From JAXMCK01 sp046349395 (GTDB lineage: Bacteria; Pseudomonadota; Alphaproteobacteria; Geminicoccales; Geminicoccaceae), in the NCBI GenBank assembly GCA_046349395.1, contig JAXMCK010000005.1:124001-188000 (forward strand): a DNA stretch of 64,000 bases. The letters run 5' to 3'. The stretch's first letter is position 1, and every line of letters starts with the position of its first letter. The position numbers were made by a program, and so were the translations under genes. The notes below the pieces were generated by a model that did no database searches, was not told the origin of the DNA, and saw nothing but the letters and a program-made list of their open reading frames with translations. Positions 26,510 through 34,433 of the stretch are shown piece after piece.

Positions 26510-26703
26510 AAGTCAACTTGGAGACAAGAACTTCTGTTGCACTAGCGGCTGTAAAACTTCTGTGCGACGCCAAATCTGACAATTTAGAGAGTTCTCCCAA
26601 GTGCTCTGTAGATAGAATCGAACAAAAAAACAAACATCTCTTGAGTTGTAACAACAGTTCGGTATCACCTATGCAAATTGAGCCTCAACTACAATCTAGC
26701 TAG
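26503..26703 (+). CDS. Small hypothetical protein coupled to the XRE gene
   Basis: 66 residues starting MLKVNLETRTSVALAAVKLLCDAKSDN, Ser- and Asn-rich, with no recognised domain. Its ATG overlaps the last codons of the XRE gene (ATGCTGA junction), a common coupling arrangement. Same AT-rich composition as the XRE gene. It may be an anti-repressor or a decayed fragment of a mobile element; expression is not certain. Confidence 0.4.
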   Translation: MLKVNLETRTSVALAAVKLLCDAKSDNLESSPKCSVDRIEQKNKHLLSCNNSSVSPMQIEPQLQSS

Positions 26704-26721
26704 AGCACTTTCTATCGAACT

Positions 26722-27576
26722 CTAGAACCCGAGCTGGACCAGGGTCCGCTCGATGGACGGCAGGTAGCTGCGCCCGAACAGGCGCAGGTGCACGAGCAGC
26801 GGCACCAGATTGTAGAGGTCGCGCCGCCGCCGCGCGAAGTCCGGCGCCAGCGGCACCAGCTCGGCATAGTGCTCGAAGAAGGCCCGCCCGAAGGTGCCGA
26901 ACAGTGTGGTCATCGCCAGCTCGGATTCGGGATGGGCGTAGTGCACGGCGGGGTCGATCAGCGCCACCACCCGGTCGCCGCGCGTCAGCAGGTTGCCCGT
27001 CCAGAGATCGCCGTGGATCAGGGACGGATGCGCCGGCTCGTCGATCAGACCGTCGAGGCGCCCGGCCAGCCGTTCGATCCGGTGCTCGATCGCGGCCGGT
27101 AGCTCGCCCGCGGCCGAGGCCTCGGCCGCCATCGGCAGCAGCCGGTGGTCGCGGAAGAAGTGGACCCAGGAGTCCGTCCAGGGGCTCGGCAACACCAAGG
27201 GCCCGAGCCGCACATCCGCATGGTAGCCGAAGGCCGAGCCGGTCACGGCGTGCAGCCGGGCCAGGATCTCGGCCGCGTGCCGCTGGGCGAGGGTGCCGGG
27301 CGCACCCGCCGCGTCGTGCGGCACGTGCTGCAGCAGGAGGAGCCCCGGTTCCACCGCCAGCACGGCCGGGGTCGGCACGTCGGCCTTGCGCAGGTCCTCC
27401 AGCATCCGGGCCTCGAGCGGCAGGTCGGCCTCGCCGCCCCACTTGGCCACGACCGTGCTGCCGTCGTGCAGTTCCAGCTGCAGCACCTCGGCGAGGCACC
27501 CGCCGTGCAGGCGCCGCGCCTGCACCGGCCGGATGCCCAGCAGCTTCTCGACGCGCGCCGCCAGCGCCTCATCCAC
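26722..27576 (-). CDS. Fructosamine/ketosamine-3-kinase family protein
   Basis: 284-residue aminoglycoside-phosphotransferase-like kinase that phosphorylates ketoamine adducts on proteins so that they decompose (deglycation). Motifs: GGCLAEVLQLEL (nucleotide loop), VVAKWG with the ATP-binding Lys, WVHFFRDHRLLPM, catalytic LIHGDLWTGNLL, and LIDPAVHYAHPESELAMTTLFGTFG. Last gene of the seven-gene operon, overlapping the LMW phosphatase gene by 8 nt. Bacterial members often act on ribulosamines or erythrulosamines and often neighbour an LMW-PTP gene, as here. Confidence 0.92.
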   Translation of the reverse strand: MDEALAARVEKLLGIRPVQARRLHGGCLAEVLQLELHDGSTVVAKWGGEADLPLEARMLEDLRKADVPTPAVLAVEPGLLLLQHVPHDAAGAPGTLAQRHAAEILARLHAVTGSAFGYHADVRLGPLVLPSPWTDSWVHFFRDHRLLPMAAEASAAGELPAAIEHRIERLAGRLDGLIDEPAHPSLIHGDLWTGNLLTRGDRVVALIDPAVHYAHPESELAMTTLFGTFGRAFFEHYAELVPLAPDFARRRRDLYNLVPLLVHLRLFGRSYLPSIERTLVQLGF

Positions 27577-28066
27577 GGGCCGGTGTCCCCCGCATCAGCT
27601 CGCGCAGCAGGCCGTCGATCCCGGCCTCGATCAGGTCGAACGCGTGCTCGTAATCCTTGACCGTCCCATACCAGGGATCCGGCACGTCCTGCAGCCCCAG
27701 CTCCGGCGCATAGTTCAGGAACCGCTCGATGCGCGCCGTCGCGCCCTGCGGCACGACCCGCTGCAGAATCGTCTCGTGCCCCCGGGTCATCGGCAGGATC
27801 AGGTCGAACCGCTCGAAGTCCTGGCGCACCACCTGCCGGGCCCGCCGCTCCGGCAGGACGACCCCGCGCCGCTGCGCCACCTGCCGCGCCCGCGGGTCGG
27901 GCGGGTTGCCCCGCTCCTCGTCGCTCGTCCCCGCACTGTCCGCGACGACCTCGAAATCGGCCGCCTTCGCCTTATGGACCAGCAGCCCCTCGGCCGTCGG
28001 CGAGCGGCAGATGTTGCCCGTGCAGACGAAGAGCACCCGCGGCGGCTGCAGCACCTTTCCCGCCAC
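27569..28066 (-). CDS. Low-molecular-weight protein-tyrosine phosphatase
   Basis: 165 residues. The catalytic P-loop VLFVCTGNICRSPTAEG (C-x5-R-S) is near the N-terminus and the general acid Asp is in the C-terminal VPDPWYG motif, followed by FDLIEAGIDGLLREL. Full family length. The start is uncertain: GTG 28066 lies one base after the upstream stop, and GTG 28054 is an alternative; no ATG is available. Next to the fructosamine kinase, the substrate may be a sugar phosphate on protein; within the kinase/phosphatase operon, a phosphotyrosine protein is also possible. Confidence 0.9.
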   Translation of the reverse strand: MAGKVLQPPRVLFVCTGNICRSPTAEGLLVHKAKAADFEVVADSAGTSDEERGNPPDPRARQVAQRRGVVLPERRARQVVRQDFERFDLILPMTRGHETILQRVVPQGATARIERFLNYAPELGLQDVPDPWYGTVKDYEHAFDLIEAGIDGLLRELMRGTPARG

Positions 28067-28067
28067 G

Positions 28068-29462
28068 TCAGGTCGACCCGCTACCCGAATCGGAACCGCC
28101 GCCGCTGTCGGAGCCGCCGCCCGAGTCGGACCCACCGCCACTGTCCGAGCCGCCGCCGCCCGAGTCCGACCCGCCGCCGGAATCGGAACCGCCCCCGCTG
28201 TCGGAGCCGCCCCCCGAATCGGACCCACCGCCACTGTCCGAGCCGCCCCCACCGCCAGAATCCGATCCCCCGCCCGAGTCCGAGCCGCCACCCGAGTCCG
28301 AGCCACCGCCGGAGTCAGAACCACCGCCGGAGTCGGACCCGCCACCGCTGTCGGAGCCACCTCCGGTGTCCGACCCACCGCCCGTATCGGAACCGCCCCC
28401 GGCATCGGACCCACCGCCCGTGTCGGAGCCACCGCCGGTATCGGAGCCACCGGCGTCCGAACCGCCGGTATCCGAACCGCCGGTATCCGAGTCACCCGTA
28501 TCGGAGCCCGTGCCCGTATCCCCGCCGGTGCCGCCACCCATACCGGTGGAGCCTCCGGTTCCGCCGTTACCCTGGCCGTTCGTCCCCGTAGTGCCGGTGC
28601 CGGCGGCGGCCGTTTTCGTACCCGACGAGCCCACCCCCTGGCGCGAGCCGCCGCCCGAGGTGGCGACCCCGCGGCTCTCGCTGTCCTTGCGCTGCCGCTC
28701 CCGCCGCTCGGTGAGGAACTGGTCGATGCTGGCCCGCTCCACCGCCGTCAGCGCCGGCTCGCTCGCCGCTGCCAGCGATGCCCCGCCCTGCTCGACCGGC
28801 AGGGCCGCCACGAAGGTGGCCATCGGGGCCACGGCGAGCAGGCGACCGGGATCGGCCTCGTCCGCCGCGGTGACGCCGATCAGCCGGCCGCGGGCGTCGA
28901 ACAGCCCGCCGCCGGTCCCGGCCTTGGCCGGCGAGGTGGCCGTCTGCACCCAGTCCCCGTCGGGCCCACGGCCCTTCTGCACGACGCTGGTGCGGGCGAT
29001 CTGGACCGGACCGCCCTCGGCGTCGCTGACGGCATAGACCGCTTCGCCGAGGCCGATGTCGCCGATCTCGCGCACGCTGGCGGCCGCCGGCAACTGCAGC
29101 TCCTTCGACAGGAGTCGGCACACCTTCTCGCCGGAATAGTCATTGTCGCGGACGGCCAGCCCGTCCTTCTCGCCCTTGACCAGCACGACGACGTCGGCAC
29201 CGAGCAGCTTGGCGCAGTCGGTCAGGAAGGCTCCGTCCCCAACCGACACCGCCGATCCTTGCGCGATCTGCTGCGGCTTCGTGTGGCTGGGCTCGATCTT
29301 GAGCGCCACGAGATTGACGACCGCCCGCGTCGCCGACTCCGGAACGGCCGGCGGTGATGGCGGTGTGGGTGCCGCGATCTGCTGCTGGGTCGTGCTGCAG
29401 CCGGCCAGCGCCAAGAGGACGGCCAAGTGGCGCGGCTTCACGCCCCGCTTCCTATCGGACAT
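28068..29462 (-). CDS. Lipoprotein with inactive trypsin-like domain and SD(S/T)G-Gly repeat tail
   Basis: 464 residues. A lipobox LALAGC (Cys22) marks a lipoprotein. Residues about 45-225 look like a trypsin-like protease domain: GSAVSVGDGAFLTDCAKLLGA aligns with the usual G-x-G...LTNxHV, and AGTGGGLFDARGRLIGVTA with GNSGGPLFD. Both catalytic positions are changed: His to Ala84 and Ser to Thr183, so it is probably a pseudo-protease. Residues about 319-464 are a low-complexity tail of about 24 SD(S/T/A)G units spaced by glycines. The start overlaps the preceding secreted-protein gene by 11 nt. A scaffold, regulator or phospho-acceptor role is possible. Confidence 0.82.
   Translation of the reverse strand: MSDRKRGVKPRHLAVLLALAGCSTTQQQIAAPTPPSPPAVPESATRAVVNLVALKIEPSHTKPQQIAQGSAVSVGDGAFLTDCAKLLGADVVVLVKGEKDGLAVRDNDYSGEKVCRLLSKELQLPAAASVREIGDIGLGEAVYAVSDAEGGPVQIARTSVVQKGRGPDGDWVQTATSPAKAGTGGGLFDARGRLIGVTAADEADPGRLLAVAPMATFVAALPVEQGGASLAAASEPALTAVERASIDQFLTERRERQRKDSESRGVATSGGGSRQGVGSSGTKTAAAGTGTTGTNGQGNGGTGGSTGMGGGTGGDTGTGSDTGDSDTGGSDTGGSDAGGSDTGGGSDTGGGSDAGGGSDTGGGSDTGGGSDSGGGSDSGGGSDSGGGSDSGGGSDSGGGSDSGGGGGSDSGGGSDSGGGSDSGGGSDSGGGSDSGGGGSDSGGGSDSGGGSDSGGGSDSGSGST
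28071..28508 (-). repeat. 15-nt-period tandem coding repeat (GGGSD units)
   Basis: The repeat encodes the lipoprotein tail. Units vary at synonymous positions (TCG, TCC, TCT and similar), and two spots carry extra Gly codons (GGGGG and GGGG). The first nine units carry T or A after SD; the last fifteen carry S, as if the C-terminal block expanded later. Other-frame and antisense open frames over this stretch are by-products. Confidence 0.9.
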
Positions 29463-29937
29463 CGAACATGCTCACGACCGTCGAGGTCGTGCCCTCCATG
29501 ATGAGATCGACCCGCATCTCGTAGCGGCCCGCGGGCGCGTCGGCCGGAATTGGGATGAGATCGTCGTCGGCCCAGGTGCCGGGCCGCAGGCGGTAGTTCT
29601 GCTTGGGCGTTTCGACGAGCACCTTGCCCTTGTAGGTCAATCGCTTGCTCAGCGACACGTCGAGCTGTTGCCGCGGTGCTGCCGGGCAATAGGCGTAGAC
29701 GATGCGGTGGCTGATGGTCTGGCCGGGCGCGGCCGACTGGGGCTGCGCCTCGGCGCTCAGCAGCCTCGCATAAGGCAACGGCTTGCCACGGCAGCCCTGG
29801 TCCTGCTCGGTCTGTGCCGTCATCGCCAGCTGCTTGAACCCGTTCTGGCGAATGGCAGGAAACTCGACCGCCGATGCCGGCTGCCCGGCCAGGACGAGTG
29901 CCGCGAGCAGCGCGCCCCTCAATCCTGGATGGTCCAC
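29452..29937 (-). CDS. Secreted protein of unknown function in the kinase/protease operon
   Basis: 161 residues. A signal peptide (about 1-22, ending AGQPASA) exports it. The mature part has QDQGCRGKPLPYARLLSAEAQPQSAAPGQTISHRIVYAYCP and ends GTWADDDLIPIPADAPAGRYEMRVDLIMEGTTSTVVSMFDVR, resembling a small beta-sandwich, with two Cys that could form a disulfide. GGAGGG lies 5 nt before GTG 29937; the gene starts 19 nt inside the kinase gene. TTG 29922 is an alternative. No family recognised; being encoded between a membrane kinase and a lipoprotein suggests an envelope partner or ligand. Confidence 0.72.
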   Translation of the reverse strand: MDHPGLRGALLAALVLAGQPASAVEFPAIRQNGFKQLAMTAQTEQDQGCRGKPLPYARLLSAEAQPQSAAPGQTISHRIVYAYCPAAPRQQLDVSLSKRLTYKGKVLVETPKQNYRLRPGTWADDDLIPIPADAPAGRYEMRVDLIMEGTTSTVVSMFDVR

Positions 29938-31463
29938 CCGGACCCTCCGGAGCTCTGTGCCGGCTGCGCCTTCTCGGCCTTGGTCGTCTTCGGTTTGGGC
30001 GCCTTCTTCGCCTGTGTCGCCGGCGGCGTCGGTGTCGCGGGCGGGGCCGCCGGCGGCTCGACAGCCACAGGCGGCGGAAAGACCGGCGTCGTCGGTGCCG
30101 GGAGGGTCACCGGCACAACCGGCGATGCGGGGGCCGGTGTGGGGGCCGCTGGCGGGGCCGATTCGGCGGCCGGTGCCGCCTGTGGTGCCGCCGGCGGCGG
30201 AACAGTCGGCTCGACCCGCGGTGCGTTTGCGGTGTCCAGCATCCGCGGCTGCCGCGCCGCGGTCGCCTGGGTCTGACCGGGCTCGGCCAGGAACAGGTAG
30301 GCGAAGATGGCCGCCACCAGCGCCGCCGCACCGAAGGCCGGCCACCAGGCGCCCCAACCCCCATCCGCCTGAGGGGCCGGCTCGGGCGACCTGTGCCGTG
30401 ACCGCGACGGCTGGGGCGCGGGCGGCTTCGACCGCACGGGACGCTCGCGCGGCTTCGGCGGCTCGGGGTGATAGCTTCGCGACATCTCCCGCACGACGTC
30501 GCCACCACGGCTCCCACGCGACCCCGCCGGCTCCGCGAAACTCTCCTCGGGCGGTTCCACGCGCCGACGCGACTCGGTGATCAGCTGCTGCAGCGGCCCG
30601 ACGCGGCGGTCCACCTCGGCCCCGAACCGCTGGCGCAGGATCGCCATCGCCTGCTGCGGGTCGATGCCCAGCCCCGCCAGCATCTCGGCCGCCGACTGCG
30701 GGCGGCGCGCCGGGTCCTTCTCGAGCGAGCGCATGATCGCCGCCTCGAACGCGCGGTCGAGGCCCAGCCCGAGACCACGAAGAGGTGGCACGGGCTCCTT
30801 CGCCTGCGCGTTCATCAGCTCGAACTCGGTCGCCACGCTGTAGACGGGTCGACCGGCGACCAGCTCGTAGAGGACGATGCCGAGGCTGTAGAGGTCGCTG
30901 CGCGCGTCGCCCGGCTGGCCGCGGATCTGCTCCGGCGACATGTAGGTGATGGTGCCGACGATGTCGCCCGTGCGGGTCAGCCGCTTCGAGTCGGCGATGC
31001 GGGCGATCCCGAAATCGGTCAGCCGCAGCCGCCCGTCGCCGCTCAGCATCATGTTGGCGGGCTTGACGTCCCGGTGCACGACATCGGCCGCGTGCGCCGC
31101 CGCCAGTCCGGCCAGCGCCTGGCTGCCGACGGCCCGCGCCACCGCCTCCGGCAGGGGCCGCCGCGGCCGGGTGAGGTCCTGCAGCGTGCTGCCGAGGACC
31201 AGCTCCATGACCAGGAAGTGCTGGTCGCGGTCCTCCCCGACGTCGAGCACGGCCGCGATGTTGGGGTGGTTCACCCGTGCTAGCGCGTTCCCCTCCTGCA
31301 GGAGGCGGTCCACCAGCACCGGGTCGTCGGCATGCTCCGGCAGCAGCAGCTTCACCGCCACCGGCCGCAGCAACCGCGTGTCCAAGGCGGCGAACACGCG
31401 GCCGACCCCGCCTTCGCCGAGGCGCTGTACGATCCGGTAGCGGCCGAGCGTGCGCCCGATCAT
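29919..31463 (-). CDS. Membrane Ser/Thr protein kinase (PknB/Stk1 type)
   Basis: 514 residues. Kinase domain (about 8-270): Gly loop LGEGGVGRVFAA, VAVKLL Lys, catalytic VVHRDVKPANMM, LTDFGIARI, activation segment ending GTITYMSPEQIRG, and DLYSLGIVLYELVAG. After a basic, Pro/Arg-rich linker (about 320-370), one transmembrane helix (about 375-393) leads to a Pro/Ala-rich periplasmic tail of about 120 residues with a Lys-rich patch and no PASTA repeats. Its ATG overlaps the PP2C stop by 4 nt. Kinase, PP2C and FHA genes together form a classical phospho-Thr circuit. Confidence 0.95.
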   Translation of the reverse strand: MIGRTLGRYRIVQRLGEGGVGRVFAALDTRLLRPVAVKLLLPEHADDPVLVDRLLQEGNALARVNHPNIAAVLDVGEDRDQHFLVMELVLGSTLQDLTRPRRPLPEAVARAVGSQALAGLAAAHAADVVHRDVKPANMMLSGDGRLRLTDFGIARIADSKRLTRTGDIVGTITYMSPEQIRGQPGDARSDLYSLGIVLYELVAGRPVYSVATEFELMNAQAKEPVPPLRGLGLGLDRAFEAAIMRSLEKDPARRPQSAAEMLAGLGIDPQQAMAILRQRFGAEVDRRVGPLQQLITESRRRVEPPEESFAEPAGSRGSRGGDVVREMSRSYHPEPPKPRERPVRSKPPAPQPSRSRHRSPEPAPQADGGWGAWWPAFGAAALVAAIFAYLFLAEPGQTQATAARQPRMLDTANAPRVEPTVPPPAAPQAAPAAESAPPAAPTPAPASPVVPVTLPAPTTPVFPPPVAVEPPAAPPATPTPPATQAKKAPKPKTTKAEKAQPAQSSGGSGWTIQD

Positions 31464-32296
31464 GGCCCGCCGTTCCGTCCCGGCACGCGCGTCGTGGTCA
31501 GGTCGGCGGCATCGTCACCGCCGGTGAGCACCCGGAAGACGCCGACGGTGACATTGTCGTGCCCCCCGGCCTCCAGGGCAGCCGCGATGAGCTTGTTGCA
31601 GACCTCGAACGGATCGCCCTCCGGCAGCAGCCGCGCGATCGTCGCGTCGCTGACACCGTCGGTGAGCCCGTCCGAGCAGAGCAGGAACGTGTCGCCGGGC
31701 TGGAGCTGCAGGGACCCCGGCGAGAGGAACGGCTCGATGTCCGGCTGCGTGCCGACGGCGGACAGGAGCACGTGGCGATGCGGGTGCTGGGCGGCGTCCT
31801 CCGCCGTCAGCTGCCCGTCCCGGACGAGCTGGGCCACCACCGTCTGGTCGTCGGTGAACTGTCTCAGCAGGCTGCCCCGCATGCCGTAGAGCCGGCTGTC
31901 GCCGACATGGGCGAAGTAGCCCTGGCCGCGGTCGACGACGACCGCCGTCAGCGTCGTGCCCATGCCGGCCAGCGCCGGCTCCGCCTGCGCCCGGCCCCAG
32001 ACGCCCTGGTTGGCGTCGCGGAACGCCGTCGCCAGCATCTCCAAGGGATGCGTCTCGTCGAGGAAGTGGCGCATCACCGCAGCGCACGCGATCTCGCTCG
32101 CCTGCTCGCCGGCGACATGCCCGCCCATGCCGTCGGCGACGACGAAGATGGCGCGGTCCGCCCCCGCCCGCTGCAGCTGGTAGGCGCAGCGGTCCTCGTT
32201 CACCTCCCGGAGCAGACCCGGATCGCTCAGCATCGCCCCTTCGATCCGCAGGGCGGCGACCGGAAGCTGCTCGAGTGGATGCAGGCTCAGGGGCAT
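31460..32296 (-). CDS. PP2C-family Ser/Thr protein phosphatase
   Basis: 278-residue soluble phosphatase expected to oppose the adjacent kinase. Metal-binding motifs in order: SDPGLLREVNEDR (Asp/Glu start), VVADGMGGHVAGEQAS, GMGTTLTAVVVDRGQGYFAHVGDSRLYGMR, FLLCSDGLTDGVSDATIARLL and the terminal GGHDNVTVGVFRV. All expected acidic residues are present. The gene starts 10 bp after the FHA-protease stop and overlaps the kinase by 4 nt. Confidence 0.95.
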   Translation of the reverse strand: MPLSLHPLEQLPVAALRIEGAMLSDPGLLREVNEDRCAYQLQRAGADRAIFVVADGMGGHVAGEQASEIACAAVMRHFLDETHPLEMLATAFRDANQGVWGRAQAEPALAGMGTTLTAVVVDRGQGYFAHVGDSRLYGMRGSLLRQFTDDQTVVAQLVRDGQLTAEDAAQHPHRHVLLSAVGTQPDIEPFLSPGSLQLQPGDTFLLCSDGLTDGVSDATIARLLPEGDPFEVCNKLIAAALEAGGHDNVTVGVFRVLTGGDDAADLTTTRVPGRNGGP

Positions 32297-32306
32297 TGAT
32301 CGCCGA

Positions 32307-33971
32307 TCAGCTCGACACCTTCAGCAGGTCGTTACCGTAGCGGATGGGCACGGCGAAGGCCGCCCGGTTGCCCATCATCGTCATCAGCCCGATCACCTGG
32401 CCTCGGGAATCGAAGACGGGTCCGCCGCTGCTGCCCGGTCCGATCGCCTGGGTCGAGAGCTGGAACATGTCGCCGAGTTCGCTGAGGCGCGTCCCCTTCT
32501 CCGCGTCGGGCGTGATCTTCGCCCCGACATTGGCGATGATCCCCTCGGCGATGGTCGGCTGCGGTACCGCTTCCGTGATCGTGCGGACGTCGCCCTTCTG
32601 GATGGTCTCCTGCACGTTGATCGTGGCCGGCGTGATGTTCGGATAGCCGATGACCGTGACCGCTTCGCCGAGGGCGAGCGGCTGGTCGGAAGGGGCCAGC
32701 ATCACCGGCGTCAGCTGCTGGGGCACGTCGATCTTGATCAGCGCCACGTCGGCCTCGCCGGAGGTGCGGATCAGCGACGCCGCCACGCTGTTGGTGGTGC
32801 CCGGGAACCGGACCGACAGACGGTCGAGGCGGCCTTCGAAGGCGGAGCCCGGATCGCCGGCGGCGACATCCTTGCGGAACAGAGGCGCGCCGTCCGACGG
32901 CACCCAGCCCTGCAGCTTCAGCAACGCCGCCCGCTCGGTGGCGGAGGCGGGCCGTGCCTTTTCCTTGCGGCCGCCATAGTCGACGACGAACGGCTCGTCG
33001 GCATAGCTCATGACCTGGGACGGATCGAATTCCATCAGCCAGCCGGCGGCCACGTGCTTGTTGGTGAGGATGAAGCCGTTCGGCGTGACGACGAAGCCGG
33101 AGCCGTGCCCGGTCTCGGCGATGGCCAGGTTCGACTGGTTCTCGTCCTCGATCGTCAGCCAGCGGGCGACGTTACCGTCGGGCATCGAGACGAACAGGGG
33201 ATGGCACACGCCCCCATCGGTCAGGCACCGCTGGTAGACCGCATTCCCCGTCGCCTTGTCGTAGAGCCGCCAGGACGCCTCGACGAGCACCGTCGAGCCG
33301 GCATAGCGCTCGGCGACCTGCCGGCGCGTGAGATCCTGCGAGTCGACCTTGGCCGCCACCTGGGCCGCCTGCGCCTCGACCTCCGCCCGCTTCGCCGCCT
33401 CGGAGCGCTGCTGCTGGAAGAGATACGCCCCCGCCCCTCCGACCAGCAGGATCAGGGCCGCCGCGGCGTAGCTCCAGCGGCGCGAGGTCTGGCGGCGGTC
33501 GCTCGCCACCTGCGCCAGTTCGCGCTGCAGCGTCTGCCGGCCCACGACGGACTTTTCCGCCGAGCCGGCGATGCGCGTGGCCGGCGACGCCGTCGACGCG
33601 ATGCCCTGCTGGCGCGTGCGCGGCAGGAGGTGTGCCGGCCGCGGCTCGACGTCGAAGACGAAGCTGGGGCCGCCGCTGCCGAGCTGGACGGTGTCGCCCG
33701 GCATCAGCTCGACCTCGCGGGCGATCGCCGCCTCGTTGACGAAGGTGCCGTTCGAGCTGCCGAGGTCGGCCAGCTGGAACCGCAGCTCGGGCTCGTGCTG
33801 CACCGTGATCCTGGCATGACGCCGGCTGACCAGGTCGTCGCTGCCGCCGCCGAACGCGATGGCGGATGCGGGATCGCGTCCTAGCGTAAGCTCGCCCGTC
33901 GTCTCGAGCGGAAAGATCTCGACCTGGTTGACCTTGCTGCCGCTCAGATGGCGGATGACTATCCTCGACAT
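32307..33971 (-). CDS. FHA-domain, membrane-anchored trypsin-like serine protease
   Basis: 554 residues and first gene of the operon. N-terminal FHA domain (about 20-110) has LTLGRDPASAI, LVSRRHARI and LGSSNGTFVNE, which bind phosphothreonine. One transmembrane helix (about 166-184) and a short coiled coil follow, then a HtrA/trypsin-like domain (about 280-554) with an intact triad: His306 in LTNKHV, Asp408 in ADVALIKID, Ser515 in GPGSSGGPVFD. No PDZ domain. Topology puts FHA in the cytoplasm and the protease in the periplasm, so phosphorylation could gate envelope proteolysis. ATG 33971 starts the FHA strand. Confidence 0.93.
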   Translation of the reverse strand: MSRIVIRHLSGSKVNQVEIFPLETTGELTLGRDPASAIAFGGGSDDLVSRRHARITVQHEPELRFQLADLGSSNGTFVNEAAIAREVELMPGDTVQLGSGGPSFVFDVEPRPAHLLPRTRQQGIASTASPATRIAGSAEKSVVGRQTLQRELAQVASDRRQTSRRWSYAAAALILLVGGAGAYLFQQQRSEAAKRAEVEAQAAQVAAKVDSQDLTRRQVAERYAGSTVLVEASWRLYDKATGNAVYQRCLTDGGVCHPLFVSMPDGNVARWLTIEDENQSNLAIAETGHGSGFVVTPNGFILTNKHVAAGWLMEFDPSQVMSYADEPFVVDYGGRKEKARPASATERAALLKLQGWVPSDGAPLFRKDVAAGDPGSAFEGRLDRLSVRFPGTTNSVAASLIRTSGEADVALIKIDVPQQLTPVMLAPSDQPLALGEAVTVIGYPNITPATINVQETIQKGDVRTITEAVPQPTIAEGIIANVGAKITPDAEKGTRLSELGDMFQLSTQAIGPGSSGGPVFDSRGQVIGLMTMMGNRAAFAVPIRYGNDLLKVSS

Positions 33972-34094
33972 CGACGCCCTTACCCCCGCATGCTCGAAGC
34001 CATGTCGTCAGACGGCTAGGCCACCTGACGGAAACATCACCGAGCACGATGCGAGAGCGGCCCTTTGCGGTCAATGGGCCGGATTGTACCGGAC

Positions 34095-34433
34095 CTAGTG
34101 CGTCGAATCGTAGGCGGCGTAGGGAGTGGGCGGTGTCGGGTTCAGCGTCCAGTCGCCGCCGCAATTGTGGCCGATGCCGTACTGGAGGGTGGACTGCTCC
34201 TCGTAGCGGTTGCGCCGCGTCGTGACGCCCAGGAGCGCCGAGCTCGGGGCCGCGACCGCGACGGTGGCGACGCAGGTCACACCCTTGAACAGCATGTAGA
34301 AGGGCGTCCCGATGACGGCCACCACGTCGCCGCCGCGTCGCTCGGCCGCCATCTCGCCGGTCTCGTTGGGTGCCGGAGTGGTGCAGGCGGCCAGCAGCAG
34401 GGCCATCAGCGTCAGAGCGGTGCTGCGCATCAC
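34095..34433 (-). CDS. Small lipoprotein, unknown function
   Basis: 112 residues with a lipoprotein signal: MMRSTALTLMALLLAAC, lipobox LLAAC with Cys17. A hydrophobic central segment (VAVIGTPFYMLFKGVTCVATVAVAAPSSALLG) could insert in or lie along a membrane; the C-terminus is NPTPPTPYAAYDSTH. Two further Cys. ATG overlaps the stop of the RibD-like gene by 4 nt, so it is co-translated with it. Function unknown. Confidence 0.75.
   Translation of the reverse strand: MMRSTALTLMALLLAACTTPAPNETGEMAAERRGGDVVAVIGTPFYMLFKGVTCVATVAVAAPSSALLGVTTRRNRYEEQSTLQYGIGHNCGGDWTLNPTPPTPYAAYDSTH

Noticed and set aside
28071..28508. Tandem repeat as a CRISPR array
   Set aside because: Units are contiguous, 15-nt in period and coding, with no spacers and no cas genes.
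27569..28537. A 322-codon frame with PIRVAGR-type repeats ahead of the LMW-PTP
   Set aside because: The repeats are the glycine-repeat coding region read in another frame; the phosphatase begins near 28066.
28366..29037. Plus-strand Pro-rich frame with SEPPPVSDPP repeats
   Set aside because: It is the antisense of the SD(S/T)G-glycine tail; it starts inside the repeat, with no ribosome site or known domain.
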